A DNA stretch of 64,000 bases from CAVVNC01 sp963750015 (GCA_963750015.1 CAVVPU010000227.1:39377-103376), one strand, 5' to 3'; shown: positions 1 to 8,910, numbered from the stretch's first letter. The notes: generated from the sequence alone by a model not told the origin. Numbers and translations: made by a program.

Positions 1-241
1 AATCTCGGTCCGTATCCTCCTTGGCCTTCAAGATTCTGATCGGTGGGCGCGTGCTCACTTGCCTGAGCTCCATAATCGCCCGTTTCGTTCCTCGAGGTCT
101 GACTCTGAACGACCTCGGCGGAAGAGGCAACCATTTGCCCGCTGTTCGCATCGTATCTCACCATGACATTTTCATCGGGCCGAACCGTCCCGTTCACCCG
201 CGCGTTCGAGATATCGAAAGCCCTTTTGTGCCAAGGCATGG
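1..241 (-). CDS. Possible hypothetical protein, cut by the window edge
   Basis: A minus-strand frame stays open from an ATG at 239-241 to the left edge, about 80 codons. The peptide is hydrophilic, rich in Gln, Ser and Asn, with no motif I recognise. A purine-rich AAGGAAA lies about 18 bases before the ATG, too far for a convincing ribosome site, and the frame is also open upstream of the ATG. It lies downstream of the flavoprotein gene on the same strand. It could be chance; only codon flow supports it. I see nothing else in 242-326. Confidence 0.22.
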
Positions 242-326
242 CCAAGGACCAAATTTTCCTTAAGGTCCGCCTATTCGCTCTCTTTCAGAAATCATGTGGC
301 TATACGCCGACATGTCTTCGCCGCTA

Positions 327-2000
327 CTATTCGCCAGCGACCTTCATTAAGGAGCCTCCCCCCAGGTACTTCACGTCAGTACGGCCCTCCTGCTGCAAGA
401 TGCGCACCGCTTCGGACGCACGGGCGCCCTTGGAGCATACACAGACAACCCCCTTGGCGTTTGGCATACCGTGATCTTGGCAGCGGAACTGCTCGAAGGG
501 GATATTCTTCGTATTCTGCTCCCGAAACGGCCTTTCAGATGCTTCTTTTGTGCGCCGCACATCGATGACCAGATAGTCGTCGATATTGGCGTCAGGTGAA
601 AGCGCCTGAACGCCCTCGAGAAGCTCGTTCCGGGCTGCACAGGCAAGTGAATAGAGGGGATCGAGGGCCGGGGCGTAGGGCGGAGAGTAGGCAAATTCGG
701 AATCGAGCAGACCCTCGAGCTTTTCCCCATGTTTCAGAAGAGCAGAGTAGACGTCCACCCGTTTGGCCACTTCGCCTTTGCTGTAGCCCTGGAGACCGAG
801 CAATCGTGTCGTCTTCTTATCGTACACGAGCTTCAAGTACAGGTTCTCCCGTCCGGGGTAATAGTCCGACTTGTCCGTAAAGGTTCCCCAGGCCATCCCT
901 ACATCGTATCCCGCCTCTCGGGCCGCTCTTTCGGTAAGTCCCGTTGCCGCGACATTCATATCGAATATCTTTACTGCCGCGCTGCCCACGACCGGACCAA
1001 ACCGCTCATCACCGCCTCCCAAATTTGACCCGACTACCCGCCCCTGTCGATTGGCAAGAGAGCCGAGCGGGAGTACTACAGGACTCCCCGACACAAGGTG
1101 CTTCAATTCCACGCAATCGCCGGCGGCGAAAATGTCTTTATCGCTTGTGGTCATCCTCTCGTCGACCACGATTCCGCCCGTCGCACCGATCGTCAGGCCG
1201 CAATCGCCGGCGAGTCGCGTGTTTGGCCTCACGCCGATAGCGAAGATCGCGTGATCCACACGTAATTCAGCTTCGGACGTTCTGAGGGTGATTTCTTGAT
1301 CCGACTCGACTATCCCCTTGAGAAGGCAATTTGTGTGGATCTCCACCCCTTCGCTTTCGAGGTAGGCTTCTATGGGTCGGGCCATCTCGGAATCGAGCAT
1401 GGCAGGTAGGATGTGCGGGGCTGCATCGAGTAGAAGGGTGTGCACGCCCCAGACTGCGAGAGCATCTGCCAGCTCACACCCTGTGGCCCCCGCACCTATT
1501 ATTGCCACTGTTGAAATATGGCCCGATTTCAACGCTTCTTTAAGAGTAATTGAGTCTTCCAGGACCTTGAAAGTGGAGACCCTGGCGCTTTGGCGCGGGA
1601 CGCCGGGTGGGAGAACCGGTGTGCTTCCGGCCGCGAGTATGAGCTTGTCGTAAGGGTATTCCTTGGTCTCTCCGGTCAGGATCGATTCGCAGGTAACCTT
1701 TCGTGCTCCCCGGTCGATCTTCTTTACCTCTGACTGAACAATGACTTCGACCCCCTTGGCCCTCTCGAAGAACTCGGGGTCGCGGATAACCCCGTAGGGC
1801 GTTTCGCGTAACCTGTCCACGCTTGGCACGTCCCCGGAGACGAAGTACGGCATGCCACACGCCCCGTACGAGATGTATTGGCAATGGTCGATCACGATTA
1901 TACTGGCTGCCGGCAACAGCCGCCTGCACCTGGAAGCTGCTTTCAATCCTGCCGCATTGGCGCCGATGACAAGGATTCGGGGCATATTCTTTCCGGACAA
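327..2000 (-). CDS. CoA-disulfide reductase-like FAD/NAD(P) oxidoreductase with C-terminal rhodanese domain
   Basis: A 557-residue flavoprotein of the pyridine nucleotide-disulfide reductase superfamily. The N-terminus has the FAD-binding GANAAGLKAA stretch. The CoADR/Npsr-type redox motif YGACGMPYF puts the single active cysteine at about residue 48. A second NAD-binding glycine motif (IIGAGATGCELA) lies mid-protein, and ATGDCVE-like FAD contacts (FAAGDCVEL) follow. Residues from about 474 form a rhodanese domain with its cysteine (about 522) in CVCSKGARAS. Family members reduce CoA disulfides, polysulfides or persulfides with NAD(P)H, and the fused rhodanese points to sulfane sulfur. The start is TTG at 1998-2000 because AGGAGGT lies six bases upstream; the ATG five codons in is too far. 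It follows the small unknown gene by 50 bases and probably shares its promoter near 2460. Confidence 0.88.
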   Translation of the reverse strand: MSGKNMPRILVIGANAAGLKAASRCRRLLPAASIIVIDHCQYISYGACGMPYFVSGDVPSVDRLRETPYGVIRDPEFFERAKGVEVIVQSEVKKIDRGARKVTCESILTGETKEYPYDKLILAAGSTPVLPPGVPRQSARVSTFKVLEDSITLKEALKSGHISTVAIIGAGATGCELADALAVWGVHTLLLDAAPHILPAMLDSEMARPIEAYLESEGVEIHTNCLLKGIVESDQEITLRTSEAELRVDHAIFAIGVRPNTRLAGDCGLTIGATGGIVVDERMTTSDKDIFAAGDCVELKHLVSGSPVVLPLGSLANRQGRVVGSNLGGGDERFGPVVGSAAVKIFDMNVAATGLTERAAREAGYDVGMAWGTFTDKSDYYPGRENLYLKLVYDKKTTRLLGLQGYSKGEVAKRVDVYSALLKHGEKLEGLLDSEFAYSPPYAPALDPLYSLACAARNELLEGVQALSPDANIDDYLVIDVRRTKEASERPFREQNTKNIPFEQFRCQDHGMPNAKGVVCVCSKGARASEAVRILQQEGRTDVKYLGGGSLMKVAGE

Positions 2001-2050
2001 CTCTGCACCTCCTTATAGCGGGTTTGGAATCCTCAATGATAGGTTACGTG

Positions 2051-2434
2051 TCAAAGGTCGAGCCGTATCCAGCGCGTGCAAAAGCGAAGGGCTGTCACGA
2101 GGAACCTTCGTGCCTGCTGATCGCTGTTGATCAAAACCGCAATCTGACCGGAAAGGAGACGCGCGATCAGGAGTCCACTGTCGAGTTCCAAGGTTTCGCC
2201 GTCAATCGCGACGCGGATCTTTCCATCGACGGCGATTGGCCCTAATACCCCTTCTTCGAACTGGAGAAGCGCCGTTTGCGCGAGAGCATAGAGGTCGTGC
2301 TTGCGTCCCGAGCTTTTATCGAGGGTGAGGGCTCGGATGAGTCCTGGAGAAACCAATGCTTCTTCCGGCACCACGATGACAGCGGTACACCTCACGTCAT
2401 TCGGATTATCAGAAGTTTCAATAGAGATGTGCAT
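2051..2434 (-). CDS. Hypothetical protein, first gene of a probable two-gene operon
   Basis: A 127-residue soluble protein I do not recognise. It contains a hydrophobic valine-rich strand near residue 18, a Leu/Ala helix around residues 45-60 and two beta-like stretches. There is no signal peptide and only one cysteine pair is evident. A longer frame starts at 2494, but that start would lie upstream of the promoter at 2450-2479, so the ATG at 2432-2434 is preferred. The predicted transcript start is only about 9 bases before this ATG, so the leader is very short and lacks a clear ribosome site. It lies 50 bases before the flavoprotein gene. The promoter shares a palindrome with the GMC oxidoreductase and DUF134 promoters. 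Confidence 0.6.
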   Translation of the reverse strand: MHISIETSDNPNDVRCTAVIVVPEEALVSPGLIRALTLDKSSGRKHDLYALAQTALLQFEEGVLGPIAVDGKIRVAIDGETLELDSGLLIARLLSGQIAVLINSDQQARRFLVTALRFCTRWIRLDL

Positions 2435-2449
2435 CTTGACACGCCATTT

Positions 2450-2479
2450 AATATAAGCATATGACCATAATATTGTCAA
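2450..2479 (-). promoter_or_regulatory. Sigma-70 promoter with CATATG-centred dyad operator (copy 1)
   Basis: On the minus strand TTGACA (2474-2479) and TATATT (2450-2455) are 18 bases apart. The last part of the spacer and the -10 box lie inside a 20-bp dyad at 2451-2470 that on the plus strand reads ATAT-AAG-CATATG-ACC-ATAA. The same arrangement occurs at 48022-48051 and 52177-52206. A repressor at this dyad would cover the -10 box. Confidence 0.75.
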
Positions 2480-2682
2480 TTTGCGCAAAGCCAAGGCAAA
2501 GCCCCGGGACCGCGCACCAGTGCGTCGATCCCGGTTAGAGAATCACAAAGAAGCTGCCGTGATGGGTAAAGAGGCCGTGGCCATGGAGGGGGCGGATAGC
2601 TTCCGATTTTCCTCAGCCGACTCTCTACCAGATGCTCTTTACCCGGTGGGGACTGGATCGCAGGGAACAAGACGGGAGCCGA

Positions 2683-3045
2683 TCATCCGACCTCGTCTTC
2701 GTTGATGATTTCTTTCTTAATGATCGACAGGATCTCTTCGAAGACCGGAAGCACGTCTGTCCTGAATCTGCCGGCGACAAGGAGGAGCATGAGATCATCC
2801 CCCACCTTCAGGTCCCCTTTGTTGATCCACACCTTGACTGCCGAGATGCCTGGCTTCCTCTTCTGTGTGTCGACGAGCGCCGTGAGCTTTGCCTCGTCAC
2901 AGGAAAGGCGCATCCCCTTGACCTCCTTGCCCAGTTTGGAAGTGCCGCGCACGATGCCGTTATGCACGAGTATCATACCCAGTTGCTCGGGATCGGCCTG
3001 CCTCTTTATCTCGTCCAGCCACTGCTCCACCGTCACTACCTCCAT
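2683..3045 (-). CDS. MoaE-like molybdopterin synthase catalytic subunit family protein
   Basis: A 120-residue protein matching a short MoaE-like family. The conserved core is in the second half: GISAVKVWINKG, then DDLMLLLVAGRFRTDV, then a lysine pair (IIKKE) near the C-terminus where MoaE has its catalytic lysines. It is shorter than canonical MoaE (about 150 residues), and the N-terminal VHNGIVRGTSK replaces the usual histidine-rich start. MoaE transfers sulfur from MoaD thiocarboxylate to precursor Z to make molybdopterin, the cofactor needed by the molybdoenzyme at 44-46 kb. AGGGAGCC precedes the ATG. No MoaD lies next to it, so the exact role is uncertain. Confidence 0.78.
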   Translation of the reverse strand: MEVVTVEQWLDEIKRQADPEQLGMILVHNGIVRGTSKLGKEVKGMRLSCDEAKLTALVDTQKRKPGISAVKVWINKGDLKVGDDLMLLLVAGRFRTDVLPVFEEILSIIKKEIINEDEVG

Positions 3046-3211
3046 GTTTCATGGCTCCCTGGCCGGGACGGAATCGTTTTGTATGATCCTTGAAAGACTG
3101 TGCCCCCAGTACCAGTTTCTATTCTATACCAAATGGTGAGGCCGGAAGGTAAGAAAATCGCGGGATATTTGATGGCAGAGGCAGGAAGAGGAAAGACATG
3201 AGGAGGTATCC

Positions 3212-3540
3212 ATGAAGATCCTGCACGATATTCTCGGAAGCCTTTCGGCGCATGCGTCGGTCGTCGAAGTGCGGCGGGGTATCCATTCGACTGTGGTGGG
3301 GAGAGGCTCTGCGGCCTGTTTTCGACTATGGCGCCTGATGCCTGCCTCGAGCGGTATGGAGAAGAGCGGGAATTGGCCGACACGGAGATGACGGCCCGAA
3401 AACTGGCTTACTAAACCCTGTCCGACGAAGTGTCCACCGCCTCCCTTGGACTCGCCGCCATCGATTCCCTTATAGAGGTCAAAATAGAGCAATGTCCGGA
3501 TATCGACGGTCTATCGTTTATTCACAAGATAGGAAGTCAG
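3212..3540 (+). pseudogene. DUF364/DUF4213 N-terminal domain remnant
   Basis: After a good ribosome site (AGGAGG at 3201-3206) an ATG opens a peptide beginning MKILHDILGSL, which fits the DUF4213 start. The family signature reappears further on in other frames: ELADTEMTARKLAY, then after a TAA at 3412 the peptide STASLGLAAIDSLIE. At least one frameshift and one stop therefore interrupt it. The C-terminal DUF364 domain, a putative metal-chelation domain, is absent, and the remnant runs into the inverted NifX remnant at about 3540. The assignment rests on the GLAAIDSLIE motif and is moderate. Confidence 0.45.
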
Positions 3541-3776
3541 TATGGGAGTGCTGTAGCCTGAGGACAGGTAGTCTTCTTTCCTTCAGGAAACTCACATTCT
3601 CTCCGACCGTCTCCGCTCCTGCCGCGTAGACCCTGATCCCTCCGGCGTTGAGCCTGTTGAGAGCCTCCGGCACCGATGCTTCCCGCCGCCGCATCGATTT
3701 GCCCCTGCCTCCAATGGCTGAAACGTGTTTGCACGCGCCGTGCACGTGGACCATGTTCCAAGAAAAGGTGAGGCAT
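3518..3776 (-). pseudogene. NifX/NifB-type dinitrogenase FeMo-cofactor domain remnant
   Basis: Pieces in two minus-strand frames line up with the intact protein at 52512-52892: VHVHGACKH versus HVHGACNPF, then GSIGAG, then LNAGGIRVYAAGAETV versus LNARGIKVYRSGAETV, then a shared QH near the end. Two compensating frame changes near 3640-3690 break it, and the N-terminal third is missing. This is a decayed paralogue of the 52.5 kb gene. It lies less than 1.1 kb from the first copy of the palindromic promoter that also precedes the intact DUF134-NifX operon. Confidence 0.7.
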
Positions 3777-3823
3777 GTCCGGCTAAAAGCGGGAGGTTAG
3801 GCTTCGTGCCCGGGTTCGTATTC

Positions 3824-4250
3824 TCATAAGATCGTCATCAGCCTTCCTTCCTCTCCCTGCAAGAGCTTGGATAAAGCCCTCTGCTCGAAGTACGGCTCCC
3901 ACCTGTGATCGAAAGGATTCGCTTCTGCCCTGATTCTTACATAGCGGGCGATCCTCGTGCGTCCTATCTCATAGAGCCTGCGCATCACCGTCCGCCCTTT
4001 CTCCTTTTTGATGCCGCAAACACCCATATCCTCGTTCCTTCCCTGGGGAAGTACTTGTTCTTGATCCATCTTTTGCCTTTGTTTGGGTGCCTCCGTCGCG
4101 ACCACCGCCACAGTGTCTACCAAATCGCGCGTCTCACTTTTCCGAACGTCTTCGACGACGCCGCATGCCTGTGGTAGTTCGCCCATCCCTGGCGAAGGAC
4201 ACATGATTGAGCTGCCCTACCAAAGGGCCGGGGCTCGGTAATGACCGATT
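3824..4250 (-). pseudogene. Group II intron reverse transcriptase/maturase, C-terminal remnant
   Basis: One minus-strand frame reads LRQGWANYHRHAASSKTF, the classic maturase thumb/X-domain motif, then after an in-frame TAG reads RRHPNKGKRWIKNKYF. A second frame completes the C-terminus with YVRIRAEANPFDHRWEPYFEQR, typical of the HNH-type end of intron-encoded proteins. The reverse transcriptase domain is gone, and the fragment starts within a few bases of the MORN gene's stop. I could not find intron domain V after it. It is a decayed intron fragment, not a working element. Confidence 0.75.
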
Positions 4251-4253
4251 ATT

Positions 4254-5033
4254 TCATTCAGCTTCAGTCGATCCTGAAATAAACTTATTATGCTCCCATT
4301 TACCCTGCATCATGATCTTACCATCGGGACCATAGAGGGTGCCGTTACCATGGAACTCGCCCTTCAGGTGGTCTCCCTCGTAGCGGGCGCCGTCGGGAAA
4401 GTGTTGGATACCCTTTCCGGTGTGGTCGCCGTTTAGGAAATCACCCTCGTAGACCACCTTTCCACTCTTATCCTTGAAGACGCCCTTACCGTTGGGAACG
4501 CCCTTGACCCAGTCTCCTTCATAGCTCGTGCCGTTCGGAAATTTCATTAGGCCTTTGCCCTGCTGGGCGCCGTTGACATAGTCACCTTCATACGTGCGGC
4601 CGTCCGGTATCTTCATGAACCCCTTACCGTGAGGCATACCGTTGGACCAGAGGCCGTCATAGACGCGGCCGTCCGGCCACTTCATGATACCCTTACCTGC
4701 CATGATACCGTCGGTAAAATCCCCTTCATAGGTCGTGCCGTCGCCTATTCGCTGTTTGACGAACCCCTCGAATTTGCCTTTCCTCACGGTACCTTCTCTT
4801 GTGAGAATAAGCTTGCCGTTATCATAACGCTGCAGGACACCCGGTCCTTCAGCGTAGTTGTCGGCATCGTGGCCGCCTGTCCACTTCGCGCTGTCACCGG
4901 GGCCCGTTCCCGGCATCAAGACTTTCGCGCCTTCCGCAGTGGTGAGCCAGTTTTCGGCAGCGATCGCGCCGGAGACACCAACCACTGCCAGAAGGATGGC
5001 TATCATCGCCGTTAATAACAGTTGCTTCCTCAT
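4254..5033 (-). CDS. Secreted MORN-repeat protein
   Basis: A 259-residue protein with a signal peptide (MRKQLLLTAM start, hydrophobic core, AIAAE cleavage region near residue 26). Six to seven MORN repeats fill residues 75-250, each about 23 residues with the pattern YEGDxxxGxxxGKGxxxxPDG. The glycines and aromatic positions are well kept. The protein is probably periplasmic or exposed on the outer membrane. The ribosome site AAGGAGG lies just before the ATG. It follows the PDZ-protein gene by 44 bases on the same strand, so the two are probably co-transcribed. MORN repeats usually form an extended beta surface that binds protein or lipid; the partner is unknown. Confidence 0.85.
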   Translation of the reverse strand: MRKQLLLTAMIAILLAVVGVSGAIAAENWLTTAEGAKVLMPGTGPGDSAKWTGGHDADNYAEGPGVLQRYDNGKLILTREGTVRKGKFEGFVKQRIGDGTTYEGDFTDGIMAGKGIMKWPDGRVYDGLWSNGMPHGKGFMKIPDGRTYEGDYVNGAQQGKGLMKFPNGTSYEGDWVKGVPNGKGVFKDKSGKVVYEGDFLNGDHTGKGIQHFPDGARYEGDHLKGEFHGNGTLYGPDGKIMMQGKWEHNKFISGSTEAE

Positions 5034-5077
5034 ACCAACTTCCTCCTTAATTCTTGCAAGGGTTTGGCATTAGTCAA

Positions 5078-8000
5078 TCAGCGTAACAGCTTCTCCAGAC
5101 ATTCAATTTCCTGTGACGTCTGCTCCGCACGCTGCCGCAGATGCTCCATGCCCTGCATATTTTGTTTCAGTTCATTCTGTAGATTATTAGCCATTGGCTC
5201 CCACACTGCCAGTTGGCTCGCAATGTCCTCAAGGAACCCCCAGGCATAATAGGCCATCCTGCCCATCGCCGCCACCTGCCAGAGGCGCTCGCCGTAAAAG
5301 AAAGCCCTTTTGCTCAGCCACTGTTCAAGAAGCGGGTGGTCGAGCGCAAGGTTGCCGAGCAAAGCCAGGCTGGTCTTCGCCCGCTCCCAGGAGCCCTGAT
5401 TCTCCCGTTGCCATTCGTCGATATCTTTACCATAGTTTGCTCCCCTGTAAAGGGCGATCAGGTTCTTGGTAGGTTCGTAGGCTTCTTCCATGTGGAATTT
5501 CGCAGACTGGAGCAGCTTGATATCGTAATCAAGGGTCTCTTCCGCAGCCTTTTGCACGCCTCCGCTACCCAAGGCTGCCGTCTTCAATGCAACCTTGGCG
5601 CTGATGGCATCGTCAATGGCTTTTACGCGCTTGACCTGCTCGGCTTCAAAGGCATCCATCGACACACTCGTCAGCAGGTCAAAGACCACATCCCAGGCAC
5701 GGTCCTGGGCCTTCTTGTACTGCTCTGTAATCTCCCTGGTCAGCTTGTCTATTTCTGCTTGGTCCGCCGCATTGAGAGCTATGAGCTTTCTCAGCGCTTC
5801 ATTAATGTACTTCAGCCGGTTTTGCGCCTCCTGCATTCTCTTGGTCAGGTACGCCAAGCGCTCAGCCGGCAGCTTTGGATCTCCTAACCAGCTCTCGCCG
5901 CAAACCGTTTCGGCCGGCGGTTTGGCTGCATTTGCCTGCACCGTCGCAAGAGGCGGAGGCGGGAGTTTGCCTGTCTGCAATTGGACCAGGTAGTCGCTTG
6001 CCGCAGCCGGTTTCTCCCGCATCTGGTTATAGAGGTTGTCGAGTTGGTCGAGCATGACGGTCGCGGTTTGGGCGGACGCAGGGTTCCGGCCCAGGGTGGT
6101 AATCTGCTGGTGGGTCTTTTTGATCATCTCTTTCTGCAGTTGGACGTTGGCCGGCGAAACCGGCATCGGTTGGGCCTCCGGGACAGAAATCTTCAGCTTC
6201 GCCAGATCGCTTTGCGACAGTCGGCCGTTCATAGCTTGAGCGCTCAGTTCCGCCAGATATCTGGCGTCCTCCAGGTTGCCGGCCTTTGCCGCCAGCACTG
6301 CTTTTTGCCCAAGGCCGGCGCTCAACGTCAGTTGGTCCAATACCCTCGTTTCACTCTGCGGTGCGGGTGTTACCTGCGTCCAGTTGGACTTGGTAAAGAC
6401 AACGCCGCCGGAAAAGGCAGCCTTACTGCTGATGAATGAAGCATATGTTCCGTCTTCCATTTGCGTATATATAAAGCTGGACTTCCAAAAACCGGGCACC
6501 TTCTGCGGAGCGTCCCATTTTTCCTGACTCACGCCGGTGAGGTCAACCGGCGTCTTCGTGCTGAGCAGCCAGTTGGCCAGGGCTATGACCTTTGCAGCTT
6601 CCCTAACTTTATGAAAAGCAGGTATGATGTGGGCATATTCGTCAAAGTGGTTTATGAATCCCGCGCACCATTCATCATAGTAATTACTGACGTCGTCATT
6701 GTGGTCCTTGGCATACTCTTTATCCAGAGACGTAATGCTCTTGTTGTCCATCTGGGACAAGCCGAAGGATATCACCCGGTGATCGGGGGAAACCATCATC
6801 GCTACCATCTTGGGTTCGAGCCAAAATTCGGTGGAGCCTATGTGATTCATCAAAGCGAGATTTTTTGTAGAAGGCAGAGTTTTATTGCTCAAACCTTTGT
6901 GCATGTAGTATTCCTGCTGGCTCATGCTGCCCGGTATTTGCCAGAACAGTTGGGGCATGACCACGAGGCTTTTCAGCGAATAGTCGGCTTCGTACATGAT
7001 GCGGGTCAGTTGCGAAGTCCGGTCGAGGTTTATGGGCGCGAGCGCCACCTCCCCCACCAAGGGGGTTCTCATTATCGCGCTCGTGCCCTTTGAGGATATG
7101 AGTATTTTATTAATAGCAAGCATGACGATATCGCGCTTGTCGGTGTTTGGTATGGTCGGCAGCATGCGCCCCTGGGCCTTTATGACCACTTCCTGCCATG
7201 TGCCGCGGTCCTGATCCAGATCGGCCCGCAAGTTCCCTACCGTTGCCTCCGGAGCGCGGATATTCTCCAGAATGGCCAGATAAACGGCCGCCGTCATCCT
7301 CCCCTGCGCCTTGGAGCGGTCGCCGCCGCTGCGGGCCAGGATAGCCTGGGCTTCGACATCCCTGCCCAGAAACTGCAATGCCTTCATTGCGGCATCCGGG
7401 CCGCCTTGATTTACCATGTCGTAGGCTTTCGCGGCATCCGAATAACCGAGGTTTCTTAGCATCTTGCTCTGAATCGTTCGTATGTCAATCGGCGGCACCG
7501 CCTGTTTCGAGGCAAAATTGACGTAGTTGTAAAGCGCGACCAGTTCTTCCGGCGAAAGCCCACAGGCGGATGCCCACAGGCGGATCAGGAGCTGACGCTC
7601 CTGATCCAAGGCCGGATGGCCCAGTATAAATTCATTGGCGCTCCATCGCCACACGTCGCTCTCTTCTTCCGACTTCTTCACTTCTTCAGAATGGTATAGA
7701 TTGAACTTGGGCTTGGGATAGAGCATCGCTGTTTTTAACATGTCCAGGTAAGGGATCGGGCCGGTGTTGAAACCGGCGTCGTAGTGCCCCATGACGGCGA
7801 CCTGCCCGGTCTTGGGATCAAGGATGACCCGGTCAAGGACATTGACCTGATCCAGCGCTTCAATCGCCGACAATTCGCCCGAAGGGGGAGGGGGTGGTAC
7901 ACCGGGGATGATGAACTCGGATTTTACCGGCTTCACTTCCAGCGGAACGACGCCGGAAAGCAGAATCTCAGCCTCGATAGGTTTGCCGCTTCGCCTGACA

Positions 8001-8293
8001 GTCAACTTCAAAGGCGTATAGAGCGGAAAATTGTTCTTAATGGCTCTGAACTCCTGCGCGGAACGAACGGCCACGCCGTCGATCGACAGCAGTACGTCCC
8101 CTGTTTGCAGGCCCGCCGTACTGGCCGGAGAGCTGGTATTGACACCCACCACAGCCACTCCCTGGCCTCCGGCATCGGTGATCAAGATACCCCAAGAGGA
8201 TACCCCTTTTGGTGCCTCCCCGGCCGCGAGAGTTCCGATGCTACCAAAAAGCAAAACGCCGACGATGCCGATAGCCCACCAAATTCTAAGCAT
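5078..8293 (-). CDS. Large exported PDZ-domain protein of unknown function
   Basis: A 1071-residue protein starting MLRIWWAIGIVG with a signal peptide ending near LAAGEA (residue 25). Residues about 30-115 form a PDZ domain (SPASTAGLQTGDVLLSIDG, RSAQEF). A Pro-rich linker (VPPPPPSG) follows. The middle 500 residues have no family I recognise. The C-terminal third is charged and heptad-like (TKRMQEAQNRLKYINEAL, then an end rich in Glu and Gln), suggesting coiled coil. An upstream frame to 8446 is open, but GGGAGAA sits eight bases before the ATG at 8291-8293, and the signal peptide starts there. It has no protease motifs, so it is more likely a scaffold. The MORN gene follows it directly. Confidence 0.8.
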   Translation of the reverse strand: MLRIWWAIGIVGVLLFGSIGTLAAGEAPKGVSSWGILITDAGGQGVAVVGVNTSSPASTAGLQTGDVLLSIDGVAVRSAQEFRAIKNNFPLYTPLKLTVRRSGKPIEAEILLSGVVPLEVKPVKSEFIIPGVPPPPPSGELSAIEALDQVNVLDRVILDPKTGQVAVMGHYDAGFNTGPIPYLDMLKTAMLYPKPKFNLYHSEEVKKSEEESDVWRWSANEFILGHPALDQERQLLIRLWASACGLSPEELVALYNYVNFASKQAVPPIDIRTIQSKMLRNLGYSDAAKAYDMVNQGGPDAAMKALQFLGRDVEAQAILARSGGDRSKAQGRMTAAVYLAILENIRAPEATVGNLRADLDQDRGTWQEVVIKAQGRMLPTIPNTDKRDIVMLAINKILISSKGTSAIMRTPLVGEVALAPINLDRTSQLTRIMYEADYSLKSLVVMPQLFWQIPGSMSQQEYYMHKGLSNKTLPSTKNLALMNHIGSTEFWLEPKMVAMMVSPDHRVISFGLSQMDNKSITSLDKEYAKDHNDDVSNYYDEWCAGFINHFDEYAHIIPAFHKVREAAKVIALANWLLSTKTPVDLTGVSQEKWDAPQKVPGFWKSSFIYTQMEDGTYASFISSKAAFSGGVVFTKSNWTQVTPAPQSETRVLDQLTLSAGLGQKAVLAAKAGNLEDARYLAELSAQAMNGRLSQSDLAKLKISVPEAQPMPVSPANVQLQKEMIKKTHQQITTLGRNPASAQTATVMLDQLDNLYNQMREKPAAASDYLVQLQTGKLPPPPLATVQANAAKPPAETVCGESWLGDPKLPAERLAYLTKRMQEAQNRLKYINEALRKLIALNAADQAEIDKLTREITEQYKKAQDRAWDVVFDLLTSVSMDAFEAEQVKRVKAIDDAISAKVALKTAALGSGGVQKAAEETLDYDIKLLQSAKFHMEEAYEPTKNLIALYRGANYGKDIDEWQRENQGSWERAKTSLALLGNLALDHPLLEQWLSKRAFFYGERLWQVAAMGRMAYYAWGFLEDIASQLAVWEPMANNLQNELKQNMQGMEHLRQRAEQTSQEIECLEKLLR

Positions 8294-8680
8294 AAGAAAT
8301 TCTCCCGGTACAATCGCAACAAACGGAAGCCCCGGCCGACTGACCCGGGACGACCAAGGTAAGGATGTCGAATGGCAAGCACCTTCGTTGCAGTAAGACG
8401 GAATTACAGGAACGCGGGTCGTAAATCGCAAGACACATAATACCAACCATGCAGGACGAAAATTGGGTCAAATCCGGATGACCACATGGACGTCAACTTA
8501 ATTACCACGACTAAGCCAAGAAGGGCAAGGAGAATCCCCCACTGTGTCCCCCCCCGAATCCCCCACCGACTGTGATCGCTCGGCATAAGCTCCAAGACTT
8601 GCGAATGTCGCATTGGCGAGAATACAAATTGTTGAGGAGGGTCCTCCCCGCTTCTCCTCCACATACCTCTCGTACTACAT
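8294..8680. other. Leader region of the PDZ gene; no gene seen
   Basis: Nothing here reads as a conserved protein in either direction. The region probably holds the promoter of the minus-strand PDZ-MORN pair, but I could not pick a clear -35/-10 pair. Confidence 0.4.
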
Positions 8681-8785
8681 CATGAGGCCCCGAACACCAT
8701 ACAAGGAGGTGCCTATGGCACTGCGGGACGCAATCGAGCAGTTTAGATACTATCAGAAGAACAGTGCGAAGGAGCATATGGGAGT
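8681..8785 (+). pseudogene. 5' end of a tyrosine integrase gene (duplicate of the 58.3 kb gene start)
   Basis: The 16 bases CATGAGGCCCCGAACA (8681-8696) are identical to 58301-58316, and a ribosome site and ATG follow in both. The ATG at 8715 opens MALRDAIEQFRYYQKNSAKE, against MTLHEAIELFKDHQKDNAKE in the intact integrase. Similarity ends at about codon 22 and the rest of the integrase is missing. It is a broken copy of the same element type. Confidence 0.7.
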
Positions 8786-8789
8786 CGAT

Positions 8790-8872
8790 TCGGAGGATAG
8801 TTGCGAAGCCGTTCACGGAGTCGGAGATGATAGAAGCATTGGAGTCGGTACTTTCCAAGGCAAGATTACACT
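8790..8872 (+). pseudogene. C-terminal tail of a response-regulator receiver domain
   Basis: In the frame offset from the integrase start, RRIVAKPFTESEMIEALESV ends in a TGA at 8870-8872. VAKPF followed by an amphipathic helix is the end of a CheY-like receiver domain (conserved Lys-Pro-Phe). The phospho-acceptor part is missing. It is joined directly to the integrase remnant, so this is a recombination junction. Confidence 0.55.
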
Positions 8873-8881
8873 GACCCTCGT

Positions 8882-8910
8882 CCCGACAACCCGGCGCATT
8901 CCTTGTCGGG
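8882..8910 (+). terminator. Hairpin after the receiver-domain remnant
   Basis: CCCGACAA (8882-8889) pairs with TTGTCGGG (8903-8910) around a 13-base loop, ten bases after the remnant's stop codon. The following GTATTC is only weakly U-rich, so this is a weak or former terminator. I see no gene from 8911 to 9151. Confidence 0.45.

Noticed and set aside
5194..8396. Many open frames on the plus strand opposite the PDZ gene
   Set aside because: They follow the antisense of a high-GC coding frame, have no ribosome sites and no motifs.
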